From Desulfamplus sp. (GTDB taxonomy: Bacteria; Desulfobacterota; Desulfobacteria; Desulfobacterales; Desulfobacteraceae): 10,613 nucleotides of DNA. The position numbers and the translations under genes were made by a program. Every line of letters begins with the position of its first letter. Position 1 is the first letter of the stretch. Of this stretch, positions 1 to 8,100 are shown in pieces. The notes under the pieces are model-generated. The model had not been told where the DNA came from and ran no database searches. It worked only from the letters and a program-made list of their open reading frames with translations. The stretch covers positions 1-10,613 of the forward strand of contig JADGBP010000044.1 in NCBI GenBank assembly GCA_015231395.1, written 5' to 3'.

Positions 1-207
1 GACCCTGAGCATTGTGTTCCTCTCAAGAAGATAGATCACCCGCTTGCTTGGTCATATCCCGAATATAGAGTAGTTGTGACCAAAAAAGTGTCTACTTGTG
101 AGAATCTTTGCGAGCTTTTCTACGAGCTTCTTAAAGACAAGATGCCAATCAAAAAAGTTACATTTCGCTCATCTTCTATGAATGCAGCATCGAAAGAGTT
201 CAATTAA
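1..207 (+). CDS. C-terminal end of an unrecognised protein (5' partial)
   Basis: Frame 1 is open from the first base to a TAA at 205-207 and gives 68 residues. The other two forward frames hit stops within the first 35 bases, which supports frame 1 as coding. The fragment begins DPEHCVPLKKIDHPLAWSYP and ends SSSMNAASKEFN, with a mixed hydrophobic/charged stretch (CENLCELFYELLKDK) that looks helical. I see no catalytic motif, membrane segment or repeat and do not recognise the family. The start lies outside the window, so the full size is unknown. About 30 bases after the stop comes an attC-like hairpin, so this could be the tail of an integron cassette gene, but that is inference. It is separated from hsdR by about 317 bases of repeats and gene debris and is probably not co-transcribed with it. 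Confidence 0.55.
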   Translation, partial: DPEHCVPLKKIDHPLAWSYPEYRVVVTKKVSTCENLCELFYELLKDKMPIKKVTFRSSSMNAASKEFN

Positions 208-230
208 GAGCTGAAATATTGTTCCAAAAA

Positions 231-280
231 ATTGCTTCGGCGGGCGGCTAACAGCCGCCGCTGAGCTTTGTCGTTATATT
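231..280 (+). repeat. Strong hairpin resembling the right part of an integron attC site
   Basis: A perfect 7-bp stem is formed by GGCGGCT (243-249) and AGCCGCC (253-259) with loop AAC. Skipping one unpaired G at 242, the stem continues with C241-G260, G240-C261, a G-T wobble, C238-G263 and T237-A264. The right flank, GCTGAGCTTTGTCGTTAT, is like the L'/R' end of attC sites with the GTT core at 273-275. A single bulged base in the left arm is also an attC trait. Against this, the matching left R'' box (AAC core) is not found; only TTG follows AATAT near 224-230. No T-run follows, so it is not a standard intrinsic terminator. The hairpin is certain; the attC reading is tentative. Confidence 0.4.
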
Positions 281-301
281 AAGCCTCTGCCATCTGGTCG
301 C

Positions 302-340
302 CCCCGGAGCATGAAAATAAAAATCTGTTTTCACGGTAAA
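302..340 (+). repeat. Direct repeat copy 1 (39 bp)
   Basis: This copy runs from CCCCGGAGCATG to TTTTCACGGTAAA. It matches the copy at 369-407 at 34 of 39 positions, and the last 15 bases (TGTTTTCACGGTAAA) are identical. Start-to-start spacing is 67 bp. The two copies bracket the palindrome at 347-368, so the block looks like part of a dispersed intergenic repeat family, not a chance match. Its function is unknown. Confidence 0.7.
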
Positions 341-346
341 CGTCCA

Positions 347-368
347 TGACCGGATTGGATTCCGGTCA
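347..368 (+). repeat. Perfect 8-bp palindrome between the direct repeats
   Basis: TGACCGGA (347-354) and TCCGGTCA (361-368) are exact inverted copies around a 6-base spacer, TTGGAT. It could be a dimeric-repressor operator or the stem of a repeat element. Its place exactly between two direct repeats favours a repeat element. No poly-T follows, so it is not a conventional terminator. Confidence 0.6.
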
Positions 369-407
369 CCCCGGAAAATGAAAGCAAAAATGTGTTTTCA
401 CGGTAAA
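369..407 (+). repeat. Direct repeat copy 2 (39 bp)
   Basis: This is the second copy of the 302-340 repeat, differing at five positions, all in its first 24 bases. Its 3' end supplies a TAA (404-406) that closes the reading frame just ahead of the flavin reductase-like remnant. The repeat therefore abuts the broken gene exactly and may mark the point where that gene lost its start. Confidence 0.7.
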
Positions 408-496
408 AAATCAAAATTGAAAGCGGTGCTGCTTTTTTATACCCGATGCCGATGGTATTGGTAGGCTCTGTTGTTCAGGGAAATGCAAATTTACTG
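407..496 (+). pseudogene. N-terminal remnant of a flavin reductase-like (flavoredoxin) gene
   Basis: Frame 2 from 407 reads about 30 residues, including SGAAFLYPMPMVLVGSVVQG and then NANLL. This resembles the opening strand of the flavin reductase-like (FMN-binding split-barrel) family, where a tyrosine-proline pair, a hydrophobic VLVG strand and a Gly-x-x-Asn-(Phe/Leu)-(Leu/Met)-Thr segment occur in this order. Full-length members are roughly 150-200 residues. Here the similarity ends near 496 and becomes Lys/Arg-rich before a TAA at 530-532. There is no plausible start upstream because the direct repeat places a stop at 404-406. I infer a truncated relic at the edge of the restriction cluster. 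The match is from memory of the family pattern on a short stretch, so it could be chance. Confidence 0.45.
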
Positions 497-524
497 AAGA
501 AAAGGAAGCTATTGAGAAAAAGGA

Positions 525-2921
525 ATGAATAAAAAAGAACTGTCTGAAAGAGATATCTGCACCAAATTTATTACTCCTGCTATTGAGCAGGCTGGGTGGG
601 ATATTGCCACTCAGATACGTGAAGAATTTTCTTTGACTAATGGTCGTATTATTGTACGGGGTAAACTTCATACAAGAGCTTCTAATAAGCGGGCAGATTA
701 CATTCTCTTTTACAAGCCGGGAATTCCTATTGCAGTTGTTGAGGCAAAAGATAATACACATACAATTGCTGATGGCATGCAGCAGGCATTGAACTATGCT
801 GATATGATTCAAGTTCCTTTTGTGTTTAGTTCAAATGGCGATGGTTTTCTTTTTCACAATAAACTGCAAACTTCAGGGGAAGTGGAAACTGAAATCAGTA
901 TGAACGACTTTCCATCGCCTGAAGAATTATGGCAGATGTGGGCAGTAAACAAAGGGATCGACACTAAACAATCTGCTATTATAACCCAGGATTACTACAG
1001 CGATGGCAGTAATAAAACACCACGATATTACCAGTTACTTGCTATCAATAAGACCATTGAAGCAATCGCCAAGGGAGAAAACAGAATCTTACTGGTGATG
1101 GCGACCGGTACCGGGAAAACATTTACCGCCTTTCAAATTATCTGGCGGTTGTGGAAATCTAAAACTAAAAAGAGAATCCTGTTTTTGGCTGATCGCAATA
1201 TTTTAGTTGATCAGACCATGACCAATGACTTCAAGCCCTTTGGCAGTGCCATGACCAAAATTCAAAAACGTCAGGTCAACAAATCTTATGAAATATACTT
1301 GTCACTCTATCAGGCAGTAACCGGCACAGAAGAAGAACGCAATATTTACAAACAGTTCAGCCCTAACTTTTTTGATTTAATTGTTATTGATGAATGCCAC
1401 AGGGGAAGTGCTGCAGAAGATTCCAACTGGCGGGCAATTCTCGAATATTTTACAACAGCAACACAGATAGGCTTAACAGCAACTCCGAAAGAGACAAAAG
1501 ATGTTTCCAACATCGACTATTTTGGAGAGCCTATCTACACCTACTCCTTGCGACAGGGAATAGATGACGGTTTTCTGGCTCCTTACAAGGTAGTCAGAAT
1601 TGACCTTGATAAGGATATAACCGGCTGGCGTCCTGATAAAGACATGACCGATAAATACGGCAACGAGATACAAGATCGTATTTACAATCAAAAGGATTTT
1701 GACCGTTCTTTAGTTCTGGAAAAGAGAACCGAAGTGGTGGCTCGAAAAATATCAGAGTTTTTGAAACAGACAAACCGCTATGATAAAACCATTGTCTTTT
1801 GTGATAACATAGACCATGCGGAACGTATGAGGCAGGCACTGGTCAATGAGAATCCCGATATTGCAGCAGAAAACCCCAAGTATGTCATGCGTATTACCGG
1901 TGATAATGAAGAAGGCAAGATGGAGCTGGATAATTTTATTTTCCCGGAATCAAAATATCCAGTTATTGCTACAACGTCCAAACTGATGACTACTGGTGTT
2001 GATGCCCAGACCTGCAAATTGATTGTGTTGGATCAGCGGATACAGTCCATGACCGAGTTTAAGCAGATTATTGGTCGGGGTACACGAATTAACGAAGACT
2101 ACGGCAAGTATTACTTCACTATCATGGATTTTAAAAAAGCCACTGAATTGTTTGCTGATTCTGATTTTGACGGAGATCCTGTGCAGGTTTACGAACCAAA
2201 AAGCATGGATGATTCACCTGTTCCCCCTGATAATTTTGAAGAAGAGGATACTTGTAACCCTGAATACCCTCTCAATGACCAAAACATTGATGCCAGCTTT
2301 GTGAATGCAGATGGAACAGAATCATACGGTACTACCGAAGTGGGAATAAATAGAATAAAGATAAAAAAATACTATGTCGCCGATGTCCCGGTGACAGTGG
2401 TGGCTGAGCGTGTACAATACTTTGATTCCAACGGCAAACTGATTACCGAAGCACTCAAGGATTATACCAGAAAGGCACTATTTAAAGAATTTTCTTCATT
2501 GGATGAGTTTTTAAAACGTTGGAACAACGCAGAAAAGAAAGAGGCGATTATAGAAGAGCTTTCCCAGCAGGGAGTCTTCTTTGAAGCACTTGCCGAAGAG
2601 GTTGGTCGAGACTTGGATCCCTTTGATATCATCTGTCATGTGGTCTGGGATAAGCCGCCGCTTACCCGGAAAGAACGGGCGGAGAATGTAAAAAAGAGAA
2701 ACTATTTTGAAAAATACGGTGAGCAGGCAAAATTTGTGCTGCAAGCTCTGCTGGATAAATATGCCGATGAGGGCATTGTTCACATAGAGGAACCCCAAAT
2801 ACTGGCGGTAAATCCTTTCCGTTCCTTTGGAACACCCATGGAAATTATTAATAAATTCGGCGGATTGTCACAATATCAAAAGGCGATTCATGAGTTGGAA
2901 GATCAGCTTTATTGTGCTTAA
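525..2921 (+). CDS. hsdR: Type I restriction enzyme R subunit (EcoEI-like HsdR)
   Basis: This is the motor and nuclease subunit of a type I restriction-modification complex, which moves DNA using ATP and cuts far from an unmethylated site. The N-terminus holds a PD-(D/E)xK nuclease: Asp58, then Glu73-Ala-Lys75, and a QxxxY motif (Gln87, Tyr91). The SF2 helicase core follows: Walker A ATGTGKT (193-199), DECH box (289-292), TATP (318-321), TTGVD (489-493) and motif [10 protein letters not shown] (514-521). The remainder fits the EcoEI R C-terminal domain. At 798 residues it has the usual length for this branch and all motifs are intact. An in-frame stop lies at 513-515, and the conserved start of the domain fits ATG 525. 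The ribosome site is poor: AGGA abuts the ATG and the only other AAGGAAG is about 15 bases upstream. An 18-base gap leads to hsdM. No hsdS is present. Confidence 0.95.
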   Translation: MNKKELSERDICTKFITPAIEQAGWDIATQIREEFSLTNGRIIVRGKLHTRASNKRADYILFYKPGIPIAVVEAKDNTHTIADGMQQALNYADMIQVPFVFSSNGDGFLFHNKLQTSGEVETEISMNDFPSPEELWQMWAVNKGIDTKQSAIITQDYYSDGSNKTPRYYQLLAINKTIEAIAKGENRILLVMATGTGKTFTAFQIIWRLWKSKTKKRILFLADRNILVDQTMTNDFKPFGSAMTKIQKRQVNKSYEIYLSLYQAVTGTEEERNIYKQFSPNFFDLIVIDECHRGSAAEDSNWRAILEYFTTATQIGLTATPKETKDVSNIDYFGEPIYTYSLRQGIDDGFLAPYKVVRIDLDKDITGWRPDKDMTDKYGNEIQDRIYNQKDFDRSLVLEKRTEVVARKISEFLKQTNRYDKTIVFCDNIDHAERMRQALVNENPDIAAENPKYVMRITGDNEEGKMELDNFIFPESKYPVIATTSKLMTTGVDAQTCKLIVLDQRIQSMTEFKQIIGRGTRINEDYGKYYFTIMDFKKATELFADSDFDGDPVQVYEPKSMDDSPVPPDNFEEEDTCNPEYPLNDQNIDASFVNADGTESYGTTEVGINRIKIKKYYVADVPVTVVAERVQYFDSNGKLITEALKDYTRKALFKEFSSLDEFLKRWNNAEKKEAIIEELSQQGVFFEALAEEVGRDLDPFDIICHVVWDKPPLTRKERAENVKKRNYFEKYGEQAKFVLQALLDKYADEGIVHIEEPQILAVNPFRSFGTPMEIINKFGGLSQYQKAIHELEDQLYCA

Positions 2922-2927
2922 ACAAAC

Positions 2928-2932
2928 AGGAG
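2928..2932 (+). promoter_or_regulatory. Ribosome binding site of hsdM
   Basis: AGGAG lies 7 bases before ATG 2940, inside the 18-base gap after the hsdR stop. It is a clear, well-spaced site, unlike the weak one in front of hsdR, and fixes the hsdM start. Confidence 0.8.
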
Positions 2933-2939
2933 TGATGAC

Positions 2940-4388
2940 ATGCCGATAGGTACTTTGATTAAAACCATTCAGGATATAATGCGAAAAGATGTGGGTGTCG
3001 ATGGCGATGCCCAGAGAATCAGCCAGGTTGTTTGGCTTTTGTTTTTAAAAATCTTTGATGACAAAGAGCAGGAATGGCAATTGACTCAAAAGGCGTACAA
3101 GTCACCTTTGCAAACCCGTTTTCAATGGTCAAGCTGGGCAGCAAATCCGGAAGGAATCACCGGTGAAGAGCTGATCGACTTTGTAAACAACGAACTGTTT
3201 CCCGCCTTAAAGAAACTCTCCACCACAGCCGGAGTCAATGAACAGGGCAAGGTGGTTGGTAGCGTCTTTGAAGATGCTTACAACTACATGAAGTCAGGCA
3301 CACTGCTTCGTCAAGTTATCAACACCATTCAGCAGGATGTGGACTTTAATTCATCCAGCGACCGGCATCTGTTTAATGATATTTATGAGAAAATACTATC
3401 AGATCTACAGTCTGCCGGAAATGCCGGTGAGTATTACACTCCGCGTGCGGTTACTCAATTTATGGTGGATATCATCAATCCGAAGCTTGGCGAAAAGATA
3501 CTCGACCCGGCTTGCGGAACAGGCGGTTTTTTAACCTGTGCAATCAGACATATAGATGCACAAATCAAGACGGCTAAAGACCGACAGGCTTTGCAAGAAA
3601 GCATTCTCGGTGTAGAAAAAAAGCCGCTTCCGCACATGTTGGCACTGACCAATATGATGCTCCATGGTATTGATGTGCCAACCAATATCAAGCATGACAA
3701 TACCTTGAGTCGCCCCTTAAAAGATTACAGCCCGAAAGACAGGGTTGATGTTGTTATCACCAATCCTCCGTTTGGTGGCATGGAAGAGGACGGTATTGAA
3801 AACAATTTCCCCAAGAAATACCAGACCCGCGAGACTGCCGATCTTTTTATGGCATTGATCATGCACCTTTTAAAGCACGATACAGGACGGGCAGCAGTGG
3901 TTTTGCCTGACGGATTTCTCTTTGGAGAAGGGGTAAAAACCAATCTTAAAAAAGAACTGCTTGAAGAGTTTAATCTGCATACGATTGTGCGGTTGCCAAA
4001 GGGTGTGTTCAGCCCCTATACCGGCATTAATACCAACATACTGTTTTTTACAAAGGGAGACAAAACCAAGGATGTCTGGTTTTTTGAGCATCCTTATCCA
4101 GATGGGTATAAATCCTATTCCCGCTCAAAACCGCTGACTATCGGTGAGTTTGATCTGGAAAAAAAGTGGTGGAATAAACGCAAAGTAACCGAACACGCCT
4201 GGAAGGTTTCTGTTAAAGAGATTGAGGCACGGAATTACAATCTTGATTTCAAGAATCCTCACCAGGTGGACATTGACCACGGCGACCCCGAAGAACTGAT
4301 GCAGGAGTATGAGGCACTTGTCAAAGAGATGAACGCTACCCGTGATGCCCTGAAAAATGAGCTGATGCTGGCACTGGGAGAAAAGTAG
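2940..4388 (+). CDS. hsdM: Type I modification methyltransferase (HsdM, N6-adenine)
   Basis: HsdM transfers a methyl group from S-adenosylmethionine to N6 of adenine. With HsdS it protects host sites, and it is also part of the restriction complex. The first ~150 residues are the helical HsdM N-terminal domain (the RISQVVWLLFLKIFDDKE region). The N6-DNA methylase domain follows: GEYYTPR (163-169), motif I DPACGTGGF (189-197, cofactor binding) and catalytic motif IV NPPF (275-278). The C-terminus from about residue 450 is a charged helix, as expected for contact with HsdS. At 482 residues it is full length and undamaged. Its stop TAG (4386-4388) shares one base with the GTG start of the next gene, so the two are translationally coupled. 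With no HsdS nearby it should lack sequence specificity and probably activity, unless an S subunit is encoded elsewhere. Confidence 0.95.
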   Translation: MPIGTLIKTIQDIMRKDVGVDGDAQRISQVVWLLFLKIFDDKEQEWQLTQKAYKSPLQTRFQWSSWAANPEGITGEELIDFVNNELFPALKKLSTTAGVNEQGKVVGSVFEDAYNYMKSGTLLRQVINTIQQDVDFNSSSDRHLFNDIYEKILSDLQSAGNAGEYYTPRAVTQFMVDIINPKLGEKILDPACGTGGFLTCAIRHIDAQIKTAKDRQALQESILGVEKKPLPHMLALTNMMLHGIDVPTNIKHDNTLSRPLKDYSPKDRVDVVITNPPFGGMEEDGIENNFPKKYQTRETADLFMALIMHLLKHDTGRAAVVLPDGFLFGEGVKTNLKKELLEEFNLHTIVRLPKGVFSPYTGINTNILFFTKGDKTKDVWFFEHPYPDGYKSYSRSKPLTIGEFDLEKKWWNKRKVTEHAWKVSVKEIEARNYNLDFKNPHQVDIDHGDPEELMQEYEALVKEMNATRDALKNELMLALGEK

Positions 4389-5140
4389 TGGAATCAAATC
4401 GGATTGAATATAAAAAAGAACTAACCGACTCTTTAGAGAAAGAAGTGGTGGCTTTTCTTAATTATCGAGATGGTGGGGAAATTTATATTGGTATTGATGA
4501 TAACGGAACTGCGGTCGGAGTTACAAAAAGTGACCAGCTTCAGCTAATCATAAAAGATAGAATTAAAAACAATATCCAACCTTCAGCCCTTGGACTCTTT
4601 GATGTGATTCTCCAAGTAAAAGACAATAAAGAAATTATCAAAATTATCGTTGCCGCAGGTTTGGAAAAACCATATTACCTGCGTAAATACGGCATGACTG
4701 AAAAAGGCTGTTTCATTAGAATCGGAAGCTCAAGCGAGCCTTTATCTCAGGATATGATTGATTCACTGTATAGCCGAAGAATCAGAAACACTATCGGAAA
4801 AATGGAATCCACCCGTCACAATCTTACTTTTGAACAGCTTAAGATTTATTATGAAACCAGAAAATTGCATCTAAATGCAGCTTTTATGAAAAATTTAGAG
4901 CTTTTGACACCTGAAGAAAAACCTAATTATGCAGCTTATCTTTTGGCTGATGAAAACGGTGTTTCTATTCAGGTCGCAAAATATGCTGATACTACAAGAG
5001 TTAATCTTATAGAAAATATTGATTTTGGTCGCTGTTCTCTAATTAGAGCATACAAGAATGTTATGGACAGAATGAATGTTGAAAACTCTCTTTACCCAAT
5101 GTTTGGCGACAAAGCTCTACAAGATGATAGTGATGAGTAA
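4388..5140 (+). CDS. Schlafen/AlbA_2-domain protein of the type I cluster, C-terminally truncated
   Basis: This starts with GTG in a TAGTG overlap with the hsdM stop; GGGAGAAAAG just upstream can serve as ribosome site. Residues ~5-120 form an AlbA_2 (Schlafen-type, putative nucleic-acid-binding) domain with the hallmark acidic residue-x-Lys start (EYKKEL), FLNYRDGGEIYIGIDDNG and FIRIGSSSEP. Genes like this often sit between hsdM and hsdS; their role is not settled. Related proteins usually run on for another 200 or more residues, into a C-terminal ATPase-like and winged-helix part, after the CSLIRAYKNVMDRMNVEN region. Here that region ends at residue 233, and an unrelated 17-residue tail (SLYPMFGDKALQDDSDE) reads antisense into the end of yhaN. 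I infer truncation by a rearrangement near 5075-5100. The N-terminal domain could still fold. Confidence 0.8.
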   Translation: MESNRIEYKKELTDSLEKEVVAFLNYRDGGEIYIGIDDNGTAVGVTKSDQLQLIIKDRIKNNIQPSALGLFDVILQVKDNKEIIKIIVAAGLEKPYYLRKYGMTEKGCFIRIGSSSEPLSQDMIDSLYSRRIRNTIGKMESTRHNLTFEQLKIYYETRKLHLNAAFMKNLELLTPEEKPNYAAYLLADENGVSIQVAKYADTTRVNLIENIDFGRCSLIRAYKNVMDRMNVENSLYPMFGDKALQDDSDE

Positions 5141-8100
5141 AAAGAAATATCTGGGTTCGCTGAGCCAAATCAGCCAGTTGTGGTAAAATGGCTGATGTCC
5201 GGTCATCGTCAAAGGTAATCAGCAAATCATCAAGAATAAGCGGCATTGGTTCATGTTGTTCAAGATAACGATCAAGAGCAGCTAAACGAAGGGCGAGATA
5301 AAGCTGATCTCGTGACCCATCGCTCATACCTTCAATCGGAACAGAAGCATCATCCGGACGCAAACCAACCAATACAGGGAGATCGTCTGCATTGAATTCA
5401 GCACCAAGACCACTAAAAGCACCCTGTGTTATGCTTTTGAATATCCGACCAGATTTCTCCAGCAGAGGACCCTGATTTTCCTTCCTAAACCTCTCAATTT
5501 GGATCTGCAGAAAATGTGCCGCTAAACGCAGACGTACAAAACGTGAGGCATCCTGTTTTAATCGAGCAGCACAGGATTCTGCCTCTTGACGATAATTTGC
5601 AGCCGCATCTCCCGAAGCTTCAAGCATCTGTCTCTGATTATTGAGTTCAGACAACTTTTCACGAATTTTTTCAAGTTCCGCCTCTTTTTCCTGTTTCTGT
5701 CTCTGAAAATTATCTTTTCTGAAAGAAAGGGTCTCAATATCTTCCGCCCTTATGCTGACAAGGAAATCATCCACACTCTGACCCCGTGCAAGACCACTTA
5801 AAGAGCTTCGAAATGTGTCAATTTGACGCTCTATCTGATCCCGCAGCTCTAAATTTGCAAGCAGAGGCTCCAGCTCTTCGACTTTTTCAAGTTTTGCCAG
5901 ACAGGTCAACTCTTCCAGCATTTGGACTGCATGATTACTGGATTCCTGAATGGCTGTCAGGTCTCGTTTTGCCTCTTCAATCTGGCCTGCCAGTTGATTG
6001 TAACAGGTTTGGGCTTCCCTGCTCTTGGTAAGTTCGTTCCACAGTCTGGACACCTGGGCTTCAGTAGTATCACCATTTATGGCAAGTGCAGTGCAATGAA
6101 TATTTACAAATTTTTCATATTCCTGAATCGCACTGGTCGTCTTTTTGGATTCAGTGGATAATTTTTTCCATGTATCAAATTTTGTCAGAAGTTCTGCACG
6201 TTCCCGCAAGATAGCTATTCCTGAACCAGGAGAGATATTTTCCGGCAAACCAATAGACTGACAAAGAGCCTTCCATTTATCTGATGCTGCCTTAGACTCA
6301 TCATTTGCCCGCATGCTGTTCTGTTCAAGAGTCAGCAACTGACTCTTGAGCGAATGGAGCTGTTTAGTAAGCTCAATTCGCCTGCCTCTTGACTCTTCTC
6401 TCTGTTGAACCTGCTTTTTTGCCTTTTCAAAAAGCAGTTCAAACTCCTTTTCTGCAGAATCGGAAAGAACTGCGGCAAGTTTGTTTTTAGCATGCTGAAC
6501 CTGATTTTTTTTCTGTTGCAATAACTCTTCAGCACTTCTTAATTGACGAAGAAACACTTTAAATTCACTCCATATTTCACGCCACTCTTCCATTTCATCT
6601 GGAGATCTTGGAGTAATTCCGCATGGCTGCCAATCTTCTTCCCATCTGGTCTGCAACTCCTTTAGTTTGTTTTCAAGATCTCTTATATGCTCTTCAGACT
6701 CCTGATTCTGTTTTTCAGATTTAGATATCTGAAGCCGTTTTTCCTCTGCCTGTGCTACAGCCTCAGCCTGTTCACGGAGTTGATCCGCAATATCATCAGC
6801 CCTGGCAATTGCTTGTACAAAAGCCTCTTCCAAAGGTTTCCCATGAACAAATTCCGCTTGTATATCTTCTCTATTTTTCCACTGGGCAACTACCAGTTTC
6901 CAGCCATAATTCCGATGTTCCCTGGCTTTGCGAAGAGCCTCTTCAGATGGAAGTTCCCCGCGGCGTCCCATTCGTCCAAGCTCTTCTTGAATAGTTTCAA
7001 TCCGCCTTTTTCCATCACGTATTTTCAACTCCTCTGCTTTGATATCCCGATTTATATCATTCATGTTTTTGCCGGTTTTGAGTATAGCCGCTTTTGTGGG
7101 AACAGAAAGTTTTCCAATAGAATCAAAGTCATCAGGTAAACCGGTAGGTTGCAGATGTTTATCCTTAAAAGCACTGGTCAGTTCCCAATATTTATCTTTT
7201 GCTTCTAAGGTCAGCCGCATGACTTCGGATTCACTGGCAAGGAGTGTTTTACTGGCATCGGTCGCTGCGGCTGCTGCTGACAGAGTATCTCTCAAATCAG
7301 TCAGATCAGTTTTCGGAATATCCTTTAACTGCATCTCTCTGCTCTCAATTTCTCTTTTGATATCTTCTGCTTTCTCTTTATGCTTACGGCAATCATCCAG
7401 AGTTTTTTGAAGATTAAGTGCAGTCTCTTCACAGGAAAGCCTTACAACACTGTTCAGCCGCAAATTCTCAAGTTCAGAGATAGAGCCGGTAATTTCAAGG
7501 TTCTGCATACCTGCTTGTAAATATGCCACAAGTCCTGCCAGTTCAGTTTCCAGATTGGTCAGGGAGTTCTTTCGCTCCCCATAAACACGCAGATCCTGAT
7601 GCATACGGTCAATAATGGCGGCTTCACTAATCAGAACAGGTGACGTATGGCAATCTGCTAACTGGGTTTCAAGCTTGGAAATCTGGGTTGTCAGTCTGTG
7701 GACTTCTCCACGGGCATCACTGGCAGCTTTACGGGCAGCTCGTACCCGTTCTACAAAATCACTGGAAACATCGGGCATTAAAGGAAGAGATTCCAATTTT
7801 AGCATCTCCTCACTCAAACGTCCCACAGCAGGAAGTGCATCTTCACAACGGGAAAGCCACTCAATATCCTGAGTTAATTTTGAAATATCCATTTCCATGC
7901 TGGTCTTGAGGTTATCAACTGCTGTCAGTTCCTTTTCAATCTTCTCCCACGCTTCCGGGCTGACTGCAGCTTCACGGGCTTTACGCAGTAGTTCTGCGTA
8001 TTTGTTTGCTGTTGGACGAATAGATACATTAACTCTTGCATTTCCCTTAAAGAGACGGTCTGACTCTTCTGTCAGTGCAGCAAGAACCATTTGAACAGGA

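Larger units (their letters stand above)
208..524. other. Gene-poor stretch between the partial gene and hsdR
   Basis: These 317 bases contain the attC-like hairpin, the two direct repeats with their palindrome, and the flavin reductase-like remnant. There is no intact gene. I could not identify a convincing promoter for hsdR. TTGAAA at 417-422 has only a poorly spaced TATACC after it. The promoter must lie here or further upstream. Confidence 0.6.

Noticed and set aside
243..259. GC-rich hairpin as a terminator of the partial upstream gene
   Set aside because: No run of T's follows; the flanking sequence is better explained as attC-like, though that is also uncertain.
420..438. AAAGC/GCTTT stem followed by T's as an intrinsic terminator
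   Set aside because: The stem is only 5 bp, most of the T-run is part of the stem arm, and it lies in the remnant's coding frame.
417..443. TTGAAA and TATACC as a promoter for hsdR
   Set aside because: The spacer is only about 15 bases, the -10 is weak, and the sequence falls within the gene remnant; not good enough to call.
411..812. Minus-strand 133-codon ORF over the hsdR start
   Set aside because: It is antisense to the HsdR nuclease domain, Cys/Phe/Ser-rich, and without any domain-like pattern.
525..5140. A novel anti-phage system made of helicase, methylase and AlbA_2 protein
   Set aside because: HsdR and HsdM are ordinary EcoEI-like type I subunits, and AlbA_2 genes are known companions of such clusters. 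A truncated type I locus explains the content more simply.
5170..5195. Inverted repeat TCAGCCA/TGGCTGA as a possible terminator for the convergent genes
   Set aside because: It lies inside the conserved C-terminal coding region of yhaN, has a long 12-base loop and no T-run on either strand.
6687..7139. Plus-strand 150-codon ORF opposite yhaN
   Set aside because: It is antisense to the coiled-coil coding sequence; its Phe/Leu-rich composition is what the reverse complement of Glu/Lys-rich codons gives. No family resemblance.
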